A stretch of DNA of 64,000 nucleotides, taken from the NCBI GenBank assembly GCA_028684405.1, contig JAQUGA010000001.1, positions 5,569 to 69,568 on the forward strand, read 5' to 3'. The notes below the pieces were generated by a model. It saw only the letters and a program-made list of their open reading frames with translations, was not told where the DNA came from and made no database searches. Both the position numbers and the translations under genes were made by a program. Every line of letters starts with the position of its first letter. The first letter of the stretch is position 1. This stretch comes from Bacteroidales bacterium. GTDB taxonomy: Bacteria; Bacteroidota; Bacteroidia; Bacteroidales; WCHB1-69. This document shows positions 42,531 to 50,941 of this stretch, one piece after another.

Positions 42531-44186
42531 CTAATCAATCTTGAGTTTCAAAAATATCTCATCCAAATCTATCGACTCCTCAATCTCCCAATTTGCTTTG
42601 ACCGCAAATGGCTTTTCTAAAAAATGTTTAGGCTCAGGCTGCATTTTCGTAAAGTAATTGCCGGTATCCCATCTGCCATTATTATTTATGTCGAAAACAA
42701 ATGCCATTCGATAGGTTTTTGGTAATTTGTTTCTGTAATGTAAATCTTCAGAATTGAAAATTGTAGTTTCTTCGAGTATTTTACCTTGTTCATCCACCAG
42801 TTGCACCAGAACGGGAACCGTTTGATTGTATTTGATTTTTGCTGTAAAATGACCATAATCGGCTTCGTCTCTGACGTTAATGAGCTGATTGATAGAGTCA
42901 TTCGTTAAGCCGTTATATCCAATAATAATTGAGTCGGGAATGGAAATTGCGTATTTTGATTTTGCTAATTTTTCAAAAGATAGCATCACTCTTTTAGGCA
43001 AACTCTCATTGATAAACATTTTTCCAGAAAGCGTATCCACTTCATCTTTGATCATTGTAAAATCTTCATTTAAAATTTCTTTTATTGGAAAAGAAAATTC
43101 AATATATGTTGGCAAAAAGGCATGTTCGCCATCAATCAAGCTCCCAAAAAGGTGATTCGAAGCTTCTACTCCTCTTTTGACGCCTCTGCGAGGAGGTTCC
43201 TGCTGTGTAGTGAATTTCAAAGTGTCGGCAAAATTCAAATCTGAAACTTTTAGTAAAATGGTGTCAACCGACATCTCCAAATCGTAAATTTGAACACTGT
43301 CTTTTGTCGTATTAAATTCAAAATAAAAACGTTCATTTTTTATACTTTCATTGAGAACTGAAAATTCAATTTCTTGGTATGGATTTTTAAAAGCCAGAGT
43401 TTGTAATCCTTTTGCCGTTGAAAAAGAGCGGTTTATTCTTTGGATAGTATCGGCATGAGTAAATAGGTATAAATCAATAAAATCACTTTCGGAAATATCT
43501 GCAAGTGGTTTGCTTTCAATCATTTCATTATGAAAAGCAAAAGCTTCACTTGCCAAATCAGAAATCATATTGTTGTTTTTGTCCAAAAGGGCATAAATTG
43601 CATACCTTCCTTCTGCTAAAAATGAAAATGCAAATTCACCAGTTTCATTTGTTTTTGTGAGGTAGTAGGGTTTTTCAGTAATAGGAAGTGAATCGATATC
43701 CGATTTATAAAGAACCACCGACACCTCTTTTTCGGGAAGCAGCGTTTGAGCATTCACCACTTTTCCTTTTATCGAATTGCTGTCGATAAATGAGCCGGTC
43801 GAAAATATGTAAGTAAGTGTTTTAATTGTGTTGTTTTCGGTAATATCTCGAATGCAATTCGCAAAATTAATCGAGTAGGTAGTATTGCTTTTTAAAGTGT
43901 CTTTTATGTTTACGATCAGTACTTTTCCTTTGGTTTTAAACTCGGGAGAGTGGCTTAATGGAGGAGAAATAAGCACATTATTATTCGGATTTTGCAAAGA
44001 AAAGAACTCGTCAAAACTAAGTTTGAATTCATTTTGAGTAACATGAGTTGATCTTTGCTCAGGACTTGTTCTCAAAAGTTTTGGAGGCTCGGTGTCCCGC
44101 GGTCCGCCCGTGGGAGCCAATATTTGAGCACACGACCAAACCCCAAATGCCAAGCCAATAAAAAGTATGTTTCGTAAAACTTTCAT
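42531..44186 (-). CDS. Ig-like (SbsA/Big_5 type) lipoprotein
   Basis: 551 residues from the ATG at 44186, chosen because a lipoprotein signal begins there (MKVLRNILFIGLAFGVWSC, Cys19). The earlier ATG adds a basic, non-signal extension. After the anchor comes PTGGPRDTEPPKLLRTSPEQ, the start of an SbsA/Big_5 Ig-like domain (about 30-135), common in Bacteroidota 'Ig-like domain-containing' lipoproteins. A carboxypeptidase-regulatory-like segment follows (about 145-240, with GEFAFSFLAEGRYAIYALLDKNNNMISD), and the C-terminal half is strand-rich without clear family. Envelope location; function unknown. First gene of the operon with meaB and the rhodanese. Confidence 0.8.
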   Translation of the reverse strand: MKVLRNILFIGLAFGVWSCAQILAPTGGPRDTEPPKLLRTSPEQRSTHVTQNEFKLSFDEFFSLQNPNNNVLISPPLSHSPEFKTKGKVLIVNIKDTLKSNTTYSINFANCIRDITENNTIKTLTYIFSTGSFIDSNSIKGKVVNAQTLLPEKEVSVVLYKSDIDSLPITEKPYYLTKTNETGEFAFSFLAEGRYAIYALLDKNNNMISDLASEAFAFHNEMIESKPLADISESDFIDLYLFTHADTIQRINRSFSTAKGLQTLAFKNPYQEIEFSVLNESIKNERFYFEFNTTKDSVQIYDLEMSVDTILLKVSDLNFADTLKFTTQQEPPRRGVKRGVEASNHLFGSLIDGEHAFLPTYIEFSFPIKEILNEDFTMIKDEVDTLSGKMFINESLPKRVMLSFEKLAKSKYAISIPDSIIIGYNGLTNDSINQLINVRDEADYGHFTAKIKYNQTVPVLVQLVDEQGKILEETTIFNSEDLHYRNKLPKTYRMAFVFDINNNGRWDTGNYFTKMQPEPKHFLEKPFAVKANWEIEESIDLDEIFLKLKID

Positions 44187-44190
44187 GCCC

Positions 44191-44198
44191 CAAAAGTA
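44191..44198 (-). promoter_or_regulatory. -7 element directly before the Ig-like lipoprotein start
   Basis: Minus-strand TACTTTTG lies only 4 bases before the ATG at 44186. If active, transcription would begin at or near the start codon, giving a leaderless or almost leaderless mRNA. No -33 TTG was found at 17-23 nt. Confidence 0.35.
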
Positions 44199-44294
44199 CA
44201 GATTTAAACGATAATGAACGCTTTTTTTTTGATGTTTTGTGATGGACTTCAGAATTCTTATCTTGTTTTTTGAAATTTGTTTCATTGTTAATTG

Positions 44295-44332
44295 AAAAGC
44301 AGCTGATTCAAAACTTTGAATCAGCTGCTTTT
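44295..44332. terminator. Terminator after the lysine/thiolase operon
   Basis: Arms 44295-44312 and 44315-44332 are perfect 18-bp reverse complements (AAAAGCAGCTG.../...CAGCTGCTTTT). It follows the thiolase stop (44376) by 43 bp and separates the kam-thiolase operon from the Ig-like lipoprotein operon. Confidence 0.85.
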
Positions 44333-44375
44333 ATTTGTATTTTTAAGAAAACAAAGAACTCTCTTAAAAGAGTAA

Positions 44376-45581
44376 CTATATGTTTTTTAGAATGACTGCC
44401 GTTCCCATTCCACCGCCAATACAGAGTGAAGCGAGACCGAATTTTGCATTGCTGCGTTTCATCTCATAAATTAAACTTACGGTAATTCTGTTTCCAGAAG
44501 CTCCAATGGGGTGACCAATAGCAATGGCTCCACCGTTTTTATTGCAAACTTCTTCAAACCACTCTTTTGTCACACCGTGATCTGCGGATAATTGAGTCAT
44601 AACACCCAAAGATTGAGCCGCAAAAGCTTCGTTTAATTCCAAAACGTTCATGTCTTGTAATTTCATATTTGCTTTTTTTAGTACATTTGCAATGGCAGGA
44701 ACGGGACCCATTCCCATAATTGAAGGATCTACTCCGCCTTGTCCAACGGCAACAATTTCCACCAAAGGAGTTAGGTTATATTTTGCAACTGCTTCTTCCG
44801 AAGCCACTAATACAAATGCAGCTCCATCGTTGATTCCAGATGCATTTCCAGCGGTTACGGTTCCGTCTTTTTTGAAAGCAGGACGCAATTTCGCTAGTTT
44901 TTCAAGATTTGAAGAACGATTAACAAATTCATCTGTGTCAAAAATAATGGTTTCTTTACGGGTGACGATTTCAACAGGAACGATTTCATCTTTAAATCTG
45001 CCAGCATCAATAGCTTTGGCAGCATATTGTTGTGAGCGATATGCAAAAGCATCTTGTTCTTCGCGAGAAATATTGTATTTTTCAGCAATGTTTTCTGCTG
45101 TAATTCCCATGTGTAAATCGCTGAAAGCATCGGTTAATCCATCCAAAATCATGCAGTCAATAACTTTCATATCGCCCATTTTTACTCCGTTACGAATTGC
45201 AGCAGGCAATAAAAACGCAGCACCCGACATGCTTTCGGTTCCACCGGCTAAAATCACATTGGCTTCTCCAGCTTTGATGGCTGTGTATGCATTGTTAATG
45301 GTTTTCATTCCACTGCCACAAATCATATTTACTCCATAAGCGGGTACTTCTACCGGAATTCCTGCTTTGATGGCTGCTTGACGAGCAACACCTTGTTTTT
45401 GTCCTGCGGATAAAACATTTCCTACAGAAACCTCATCAATAATTGCTGGGTCAATTTTGGTCTCTTCTAGGATTTGTTTAATGACGATAGCACCTAAATC
45501 GGCAGCACTAGTAGTCGCCAATGAACCGCTAAATTTTCCAACTGCCGTTCTTTTGGCAGCAACAATAAAAATTTTACTCAT
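44376..45581 (-). CDS. atoB: Acetyl-CoA C-acetyltransferase (thiolase)
   Basis: 401 residues, standard length. Catalytic residues of the thiolase family are visible: NMICGSGMKTI (Cys acylated, near residue 87), NEAFAAQ (near 320), GHPIGASG (His, near 352) and the C-terminal CIGGGMGTAV (second Cys, near 385). It cleaves acetoacetyl-CoA to two acetyl-CoA, or the reverse. It ends the leftward operon with kamD, kamE and the CoA-transferase subunit, fitting the last step of lysine fermentation. The biosynthetic direction toward butyrate or hydroxybutyrate is also possible. Confidence 0.95.
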   Translation of the reverse strand: MSKIFIVAAKRTAVGKFSGSLATTSAADLGAIVIKQILEETKIDPAIIDEVSVGNVLSAGQKQGVARQAAIKAGIPVEVPAYGVNMICGSGMKTINNAYTAIKAGEANVILAGGTESMSGAAFLLPAAIRNGVKMGDMKVIDCMILDGLTDAFSDLHMGITAENIAEKYNISREEQDAFAYRSQQYAAKAIDAGRFKDEIVPVEIVTRKETIIFDTDEFVNRSSNLEKLAKLRPAFKKDGTVTAGNASGINDGAAFVLVASEEAVAKYNLTPLVEIVAVGQGGVDPSIMGMGPVPAIANVLKKANMKLQDMNVLELNEAFAAQSLGVMTQLSADHGVTKEWFEEVCNKNGGAIAIGHPIGASGNRITVSLIYEMKRSNAKFGLASLCIGGGMGTAVILKNI

Positions 45582-45615
45582 AATATAGTGTTTTTATTTT
45601 TTTATAAACTAATCC

Positions 45616-46275
45616 TTACATCCTCATTGGAGCCACCTCTGCAGGAATAATTAACGCTGCTTCTGTATTTGCCTTAATGTCTTCGATGCTAAATTCGGGA
45701 TGTATCTCTTTTAAAACAATGCCTTCGGGAGTCACTTCCAGAACGCACATTTCGGTCACAATTAAGTCAACTTGTCCGGCAGCTGTAAGAGGCAAAGTGC
45801 ATTTTTTTAATATTTTCACTTTTCCATTGGCGGTATGTTCCATGGCTAAAACCACTTTTTTGGCACCTACGATTAAATCCATTGCTCCGCCCATTCCAGG
45901 TGTTCTTTTTCCAGGAATTGACCAATTTGCAAGATCGCCTTTTTCATCCACTTGCATGGCACCCAAAACGGTTACGTCAACGTGACCGCCTCTAATTACC
46001 ATAAAAGAGGTAGCACTGTCAAAAGAAGACGCACCTTCAAGAGCTGTGATGTAGCCACCGCCAGCATTGATTAGATTTTCGTCTTGTTTGCCTTCCTCTG
46101 GCGAAGGGCCCATGCCCAACAAGCCATTTTCCGACTGTAAAGTCACTTTTACATCTTTAGGGATGTAATTTGGAACTAAAGTTGGTAAACCGATTCCTAA
46201 ATTTACCACATCCCCGTTTTTTAATTCTAAAGCTACGCGTCTTGCGATCACTTCACGTATTTGATTTTTATCCAT
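45616..46275 (-). CDS. atoA: 3-oxoacid/butyrate-acetoacetate CoA-transferase subunit B
   Basis: 219 residues. VNLGIGLPTLVPNYIP starts the fold, and the catalytic Glu is in LQSENGLLGMGP; GGAMDLIVGAKKV and TDLIVTEM-like segments match the beta subunit of family I CoA-transferases. The enzyme moves CoA between acetoacetate and butyrate or succinate. The active enzyme needs subunit A, which is not found before or after this gene: kamE lies 15 bp upstream and thiolase 34 bp downstream. The partner must be elsewhere. The name atoA is by family; scoB is equally possible. Confidence 0.92.
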   Translation of the reverse strand: MDKNQIREVIARRVALELKNGDVVNLGIGLPTLVPNYIPKDVKVTLQSENGLLGMGPSPEEGKQDENLINAGGGYITALEGASSFDSATSFMVIRGGHVDVTVLGAMQVDEKGDLANWSIPGKRTPGMGGAMDLIVGAKKVVLAMEHTANGKVKILKKCTLPLTAAGQVDLIVTEMCVLEVTPEGIVLKEIHPEFSIEDIKANTEAALIIPAEVAPMRM

Positions 46276-46290
46276 GATAAGATTTTTTTA

Positions 46291-47076
46291 TTAACCGTTA
46301 ATTCTTCTATTTAATTCTTGGGCAACATACGAAGCCACATCGTCTGCGTATGAATTCATGCTAAAACCAGCATCATATCCCAGTTCTTTTGCCAATTCGT
46401 GTGAAATTCTGGGGCCACCACAAATAAGCAATACTTTCTCGCGAAGTCCTTCTGCTTCTAGCATTTCAACTAATTCTGTCAAGTTTTTAATGTGAACATC
46501 TTTTTGAGTCACCGTTTGCGAAACCAACAAAACATCGGCTTTCATTTCAATGGCTTTGGCAATAAACTCATCGTTGGGAACTTGACTGCCCATATTTAAG
46601 GCTTCAAACATTTCGTAACGTTCCAAGCCAAAGTGACCGGCATAGCCCTTCATGTTCATAATGGCGTCGATGCCAACTGTGTGAGCATCCGTTCCGGTAC
46701 TTGCTCCTACAACGACAATTTTACGACCTAAATTTTCTTTGATAAAAATGTCGGTTTCGTCCATGTCCATTACCGTAGATTCCACTTTGGGAACATGAAT
46801 GCTTGAATAGTCAACTGTGTGTGTGCATGAACCATAGCAATTGAAAAAAGTAAATCCTTTTGTAAGTTCTTTATAATAAACAACTTGTGGATTCTCGAAC
46901 CCCATTTTTTTCATAAGTTGTTTTGCAGCTTCAATTGCTTCATCATTGCACGAAACAGGCAATGTGAAACTGATTTGTGTTTTACCATCATTCATGGTAT
47001 CGCCATAAGGCTTGATTTTTGTTAAATCAAGCGAAGTATCTTGATTTTTTTCATCCATTGAATTTAAACCGCTCAT
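46291..47076 (-). CDS. kamE: Lysine 5,6-aminomutase beta subunit (KamE)
   Basis: 261 residues, close to the Clostridium KamE length. The base-off cobalamin motif D-x-H-x-x-G is present as DAHTVG (Asp130, His132, Gly135). Lys143 in NMKGYAGHFG fits the lysine that binds PLP in the Clostridium enzyme. With KamD it forms the B12- and PLP-dependent mutase that moves the terminal amino group of L-beta-lysine or D-lysine. The C-terminal Rossmann half (KADVLLVSQTVTQKDVHIKN, GGPRI) is typical of cobalamin-binding domains. It starts 39 bp after kamD. Confidence 0.94.
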   Translation of the reverse strand: MSGLNSMDEKNQDTSLDLTKIKPYGDTMNDGKTQISFTLPVSCNDEAIEAAKQLMKKMGFENPQVVYYKELTKGFTFFNCYGSCTHTVDYSSIHVPKVESTVMDMDETDIFIKENLGRKIVVVGASTGTDAHTVGIDAIMNMKGYAGHFGLERYEMFEALNMGSQVPNDEFIAKAIEMKADVLLVSQTVTQKDVHIKNLTELVEMLEAEGLREKVLLICGGPRISHELAKELGYDAGFSMNSYADDVASYVAQELNRRING

Positions 47077-47115
47077 ATCTTTTTGATTCTTTTTCTGATT
47101 AATAATTAAAATTGC

Positions 47116-48669
47116 CTATCGGTTTTTCATAAGCTCCACAAAAGGATTGAAATAATAAGATCCTTTTTCAACCACTCCATCCAAACCTTTACCGCCGTTT
47201 TTTGGACGTTTAATATCGGCAAACATCCCTTTTTCGAGTGCCGTGAAAAGTCCCACTTTGTCGATGTTTTCAAGGGTTTCTAAAGCATCGTTTAATACTT
47301 TTTCGGCTCGTTTTTGAATGATTCCACCTTTTTTAAATTCAACTTCTTCTCCAATATTTTTCATGCTGTTGAAAACATATTTAGCATTTTCGATGGCTAA
47401 ATAACGATCCGACATAAATGGGGTGTGAACCGCCTCTGTAATCATTCCAAGCAGTTGAATCCCTTGTCCAGTCCATATGGAAATTTCGTTGAACAAAGCA
47501 TTTTGAATTTGTCCTCTGAAAATATTTCCAGTCATAAATTTTGTTGGAGGCATATATTTTAAAGGAGCTTTTGGGAATATTTCTCGAGTCATTTGAGCCT
47601 GAGCCAATTCGTATAAAAATCCGTTTTCGAGTTCGGGATCCATTTCAAAAGCGTGACCCAATCCCATTTGTTCTTCTGGAATTCCAGCCAAAAGAGCCAA
47701 TTGTTCGTTGATTAAATCCGAAGCCAAAACCGTGTGTGCTTCTTCAAAAGCATCTGCGGTAGTCAAATAATTATCCTCCCCAGTATTGATGATTACACCT
47801 GCAAAACCGTTGATAACTCTGGAAAAATATTGATCGATTAAAGTTCTTTGCATATTAATATCGCGGAACAGAATTCCATAAAGTGCATCATTTAGCATCA
47901 CATCCAAACCTTCCAAAGCGCCCATGGCAGCAATTTCGGGCATGCATAAGCCAGAACAATAATTGCACAAACGAATGTAGCGTCCTACTTCTTCGCCCAC
48001 TTTGTCAAGGGCATTTCGCATAATTCGGAAGTTTTCTTGCGTTGCAAAAGTGCCACCAAAACCTTCGGTAGTTGCTCCGTAAGGAACAAAGTCGAGCAAA
48101 CTTTGACCCGTCGTGCGGATCACTGCAATAATATCCGCTCCTTGACGAGCGGCCGCTTCGGCTTGCAAAACATCTTCATAAATATTTCCTGTGGCAACAA
48201 TGACGTACAAATATGGTTTGGGTCCTTCGCCAATAGTTGATAAATATTCTTTCCGGCGGTTTTTGCGGGAATTTATTTTCTCAATACTTTCTGTAATATA
48301 AGGTTGAATCGCTTTTTGAATCGCATCTGTTGAATTTATTTTTAAACTCACGATGTTAAATTGCTCAAAAGCTATTTTTTCAGCTATTTTTTGGGGCGTT
48401 AAACCCGTTTCCAAAATGGCATTTCCAATATAAAATAAAACTCCTTCACCCAAAACATTTTTCTCTTTCAATGCGTCAATAACCACATTGGGAAGCGGTA
48501 CTTCAAATTTATCTACACCATTAATTCCAATTAAACGACAAAGCGTTCGCTCCACAGCAACGGAAGTGTAATCTTCTACAAATTTTTGTACACCCTTCGC
48601 AATGTTTTTGGATACTTGTTTAGCCTTTTCTACTTTCGTAAAATCCAAATTAAGCTTCGATTCTTGCAT
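47116..48669 (-). CDS. kamD: Lysine 5,6-aminomutase alpha subunit (KamD)
   Basis: 517 residues, matching Clostridium KamD (516). TIM-barrel catalytic subunit, with EGFGGTFATQENFRIMRNAL and NTGEDNYLTTADAFEEAHTV as family-like segments, the latter probably in the PLP/substrate region. It converts L-beta-lysine to 3,5-diaminohexanoate (and D-lysine to 2,5-diaminohexanoate). First gene of the operon, with a good promoter upstream. The reactivating factors found near kamD in clostridia are not seen here. KamA, which makes beta-lysine, is 2.3 kb away on the other strand. Confidence 0.95.
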   Translation of the reverse strand: MQESKLNLDFTKVEKAKQVSKNIAKGVQKFVEDYTSVAVERTLCRLIGINGVDKFEVPLPNVVIDALKEKNVLGEGVLFYIGNAILETGLTPQKIAEKIAFEQFNIVSLKINSTDAIQKAIQPYITESIEKINSRKNRRKEYLSTIGEGPKPYLYVIVATGNIYEDVLQAEAAARQGADIIAVIRTTGQSLLDFVPYGATTEGFGGTFATQENFRIMRNALDKVGEEVGRYIRLCNYCSGLCMPEIAAMGALEGLDVMLNDALYGILFRDINMQRTLIDQYFSRVINGFAGVIINTGEDNYLTTADAFEEAHTVLASDLINEQLALLAGIPEEQMGLGHAFEMDPELENGFLYELAQAQMTREIFPKAPLKYMPPTKFMTGNIFRGQIQNALFNEISIWTGQGIQLLGMITEAVHTPFMSDRYLAIENAKYVFNSMKNIGEEVEFKKGGIIQKRAEKVLNDALETLENIDKVGLFTALEKGMFADIKRPKNGGKGLDGVVEKGSYYFNPFVELMKNR

Positions 48670-48737
48670 AAATAGTTGATTTTTATATAGTTAAGTCTTG
48701 ATATTTCGATTATTTTTTCTAAAAAGCGATTAGGCTT

Positions 48738-48770
48738 CAAAGATAAAAAAAATTTGTTTGTTAAAGGCAA
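48738..48770 (-). promoter_or_regulatory. Promoter of the kamD-kamE operon
   Basis: Minus-strand TTG (48768-48770), a 22-nt spacer and TATCTTTG (48738-48745). Both halves and the spacer match the Bacteroidota consensus. The -7 lies 68 bp before the kamD ATG. The 299-bp divergent gap 48670-48968 shows no matching -7 for the rightward S1-domain gene. Confidence 0.65.
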
Positions 48771-48968
48771 AAAAGACATTTTTCAATGGTGAAAGTACTT
48801 TAAATTAAAAATATTTTAACTTTATATCTTTAACTCCAGAAATTGTATATTTTGAAAAATCACAATACGCAGTCAAATTATCTGTTTTTCAATAAAAAAC
48901 AAAGCTCTCATTTTTGAAATAATGATTGCCTCGCATTTTTTTCGTAATTTTACCCCAAATATTAGAAA

Positions 48969-49811
48969 ATGGTAGATATTGGAAAAATGAATAAATTAAC
49001 CGTTGTAAAAATGGTTGATTTTGGTTTATATCTAGATGGAGGCGAAAGAGGAGAAATTTTATTGCCTCAAAATGCAGTTCCCGAAAATGTGGAAGAAGGC
49101 GATGAGTTGGATGTTTTTATCTATTTCGATTCGGAAGATAGAATTATTGCCACGACTCAAGAACCTTTTGCAATGGTGGGAGAGTTTGCCCTATTGCGTT
49201 GCGTAGATGTGAGCGCTGTAGGTGCTTTTTTAGATTGGGGATTGTATAAAAACGTCTTGGTTCCCTTCCGAGAGCAAAAGATGAAAATGCAAGTAGGACG
49301 TTCTTATTTGGTTTTTCTTTATGTGGATGAAGAGAGCGATCGCATTGTAGCATCCGCTAAAATTGACCGTTTTTTGGACAACGAGATGCCTTTTTTTGAG
49401 CCTGGCGATGAGGTTGATATTGTTGTTGCCGACCTTACAGATATTGGCTACAAAGCCATTGTAAACAACGCTTTTTGGGGAGTAATTTACCTTAATGAAG
49501 TTTTTGAGCCTTTAAATAAAGGTGAAAAAATGAAAGCCTACGTAAAAAAAGTACGCGAAGATGATAAAATTGATCTGAGCATTCATCGCTACGGATACCG
49601 CAAAGTGGAAGATTCTCTTCAAAGAATTCTGGATAAAATAGAACAAGAAGGCGGCGAAATACAACTTTCGGACAAGTCTTCCCCCGAAGAGATTTATGAT
49701 GTTTTCGGAATAAGTAAAAAAACTTTTAAACAAGCCATAGGGGCTTTATACAAACAAAGATTAATCGATATTTCTAAGGATTCAATCAAAAGACTTCGTT
49801 CTCATGAGTAA
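48969..49811 (+). CDS. S1-domain RNA-binding protein (CvfB-like)
   Basis: 280 residues, cytoplasmic. It has the CvfB/YitL layout: tandem S1-like domains (about 1-65, 68-130 and 140-205; note FGLYLDGGERGEILLP and SAVGAFLDWGLYKNVLVP) and a C-terminal winged-helix part (SPEEIYDVFGISKKTFKQAIGALYKQRLI). The family binds RNA and in staphylococci influences virulence gene expression. Here the role is unknown. It overlaps the pseudouridine synthase gene by 8 bp, so the pair is translationally coupled and suggests an rRNA- or translation-linked role. Confidence 0.9.
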   Translation: MVDIGKMNKLTVVKMVDFGLYLDGGERGEILLPQNAVPENVEEGDELDVFIYFDSEDRIIATTQEPFAMVGEFALLRCVDVSAVGAFLDWGLYKNVLVPFREQKMKMQVGRSYLVFLYVDEESDRIVASAKIDRFLDNEMPFFEPGDEVDIVVADLTDIGYKAIVNNAFWGVIYLNEVFEPLNKGEKMKAYVKKVREDDKIDLSIHRYGYRKVEDSLQRILDKIEQEGGEIQLSDKSSPEEIYDVFGISKKTFKQAIGALYKQRLIDISKDSIKRLRSHE

Positions 49812-50706
49812 AAAAAGAAACACGCTTCCTGATTCAAAACCAAAAGATAATCGCAAAAGTTTCCAAGTGTCGGAACCAATTGAATTAATGGAGTTTTTGA
49901 AACTGTGCTTTCCTGATAAAAGCCGAACTGCCGTTAAATCTTATTTGACTCACCGTCAGGTATATGTTAATAATCAGATTATTACACAATACAATCATCG
50001 CTTAAAGCCATCGGATGTAGTTTTGATTTCGGAAACAAAAATTCCAACCTCGAAAGAATTTGTGGGTTTGACCATTTTGTACGAAGACGATTACTTGATT
50101 GTGATTGATAAGGCTTCGGGCTTGCTTTCAATAGCCACAGCGACTGAAAAAGACAATACTGCATACAGTCAGCTCCGCAACTATGTCAAAAACGTAAACG
50201 AACGCAATAAGTTGTTTATTTTGCACCGTTTAGATAAGGATACTTCTGGAGTAATGATGTTTGCAAAATCGGCAGAAATTCAGGAAGAGATGCAGAAAAA
50301 CTGGCAACGATATGTTACCAAACGAACTTATTTAGCCGTATTGGAAGGAGCCGTAGAAAAGGACAGTGGCTCGGTTTCGTCGTGGGTCTTTGAAGATCAA
50401 GCACATAAAATGGAAAGTACCGATGAGCAAAAGGGTCGACAAGCTGTAACTCATTTTAAAGTGGTCAAACGCAAAGAGAATTTCACATTGGTGGAGTTTG
50501 AATTAGATACAGGCAGAAAAAATCAAATAAGAGTCCATGCACAAAGCATGGGGCATCCGATTTGTGGCGACCGAAAATATGGCGGCAAACCTTCGCCATT
50601 CGGACGACTTGGATTGCATGCCAATATCTTGGAATTTACACATCCTATTTTTCAAACCACTATGCAGTTCAGAAGTCCCATGCCATTTAGAATGTTTAGA
50701 AGATAA
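49804..50706 (+). CDS. RluA-family pseudouridine synthase
   Basis: 300 residues. An S4-like RNA-binding domain (about 25-80, SRTAVKSYLTHRQVYVNNQ) precedes the catalytic domain. The catalytic Asp lies in LHRLDKDTSGVMMFAK, and the KNQIRVHAQSMGHPICGDRKYGG stretch is the RluA hallmark. It isomerises uridine to pseudouridine in rRNA or tRNA. Which of RluA, RluC or RluD it equals cannot be decided by eye. It overlaps the S1-domain gene by 8 bp. Confidence 0.93.
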   Translation: MSKKRNTLPDSKPKDNRKSFQVSEPIELMEFLKLCFPDKSRTAVKSYLTHRQVYVNNQIITQYNHRLKPSDVVLISETKIPTSKEFVGLTILYEDDYLIVIDKASGLLSIATATEKDNTAYSQLRNYVKNVNERNKLFILHRLDKDTSGVMMFAKSAEIQEEMQKNWQRYVTKRTYLAVLEGAVEKDSGSVSSWVFEDQAHKMESTDEQKGRQAVTHFKVVKRKENFTLVEFELDTGRKNQIRVHAQSMGHPICGDRKYGGKPSPFGRLGLHANILEFTHPIFQTTMQFRSPMPFRMFRR

Positions 50707-50857
50707 ATTCAGAATTTCTAATTGCCTAAATGAAACGTTTGTAATTTCAAAGTATTGATTTGGATTTTTTTAATTTTCAAAAATATTTTATTTTGCCAAA
50801 ATCTACTTAAATAAAATTAATTCATTGAAAAATACTATGTTTTTGAATTATACTTTG

Positions 50858-50865
50858 TATTTTTG
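50858..50865 (+). promoter_or_regulatory. Candidate -7 element of kamA
   Basis: TATTTTTG, an exact TAnnTTTG match, 76 bp upstream of the preferred kamA ATG. A TTG occurs 12 nt upstream and another 30 nt upstream, neither at the usual spacing. No terminator is seen between the pseudouridine synthase stop (50706) and this site. Confidence 0.45.
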
Positions 50866-50941
50866 CCATTGAAACTATTATGGAGAATGTAGAGGAGTTT
50901 TGAAAAAGATGAGCTCGAAATCCGTGAAGTTTCCAATAATT

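Noticed and set aside
44187..44285. Extended N-terminus of the Ig-like lipoprotein
   Set aside because: A lipoprotein signal starts at 44186, and the extension is basic with no signal character.
44650..45339. Long rightward frame (229 codons) opposite the thiolase gene
   Set aside because: It mirrors the thiolase reading frame and its translation has no fold-like pattern. Thiolase is certain.
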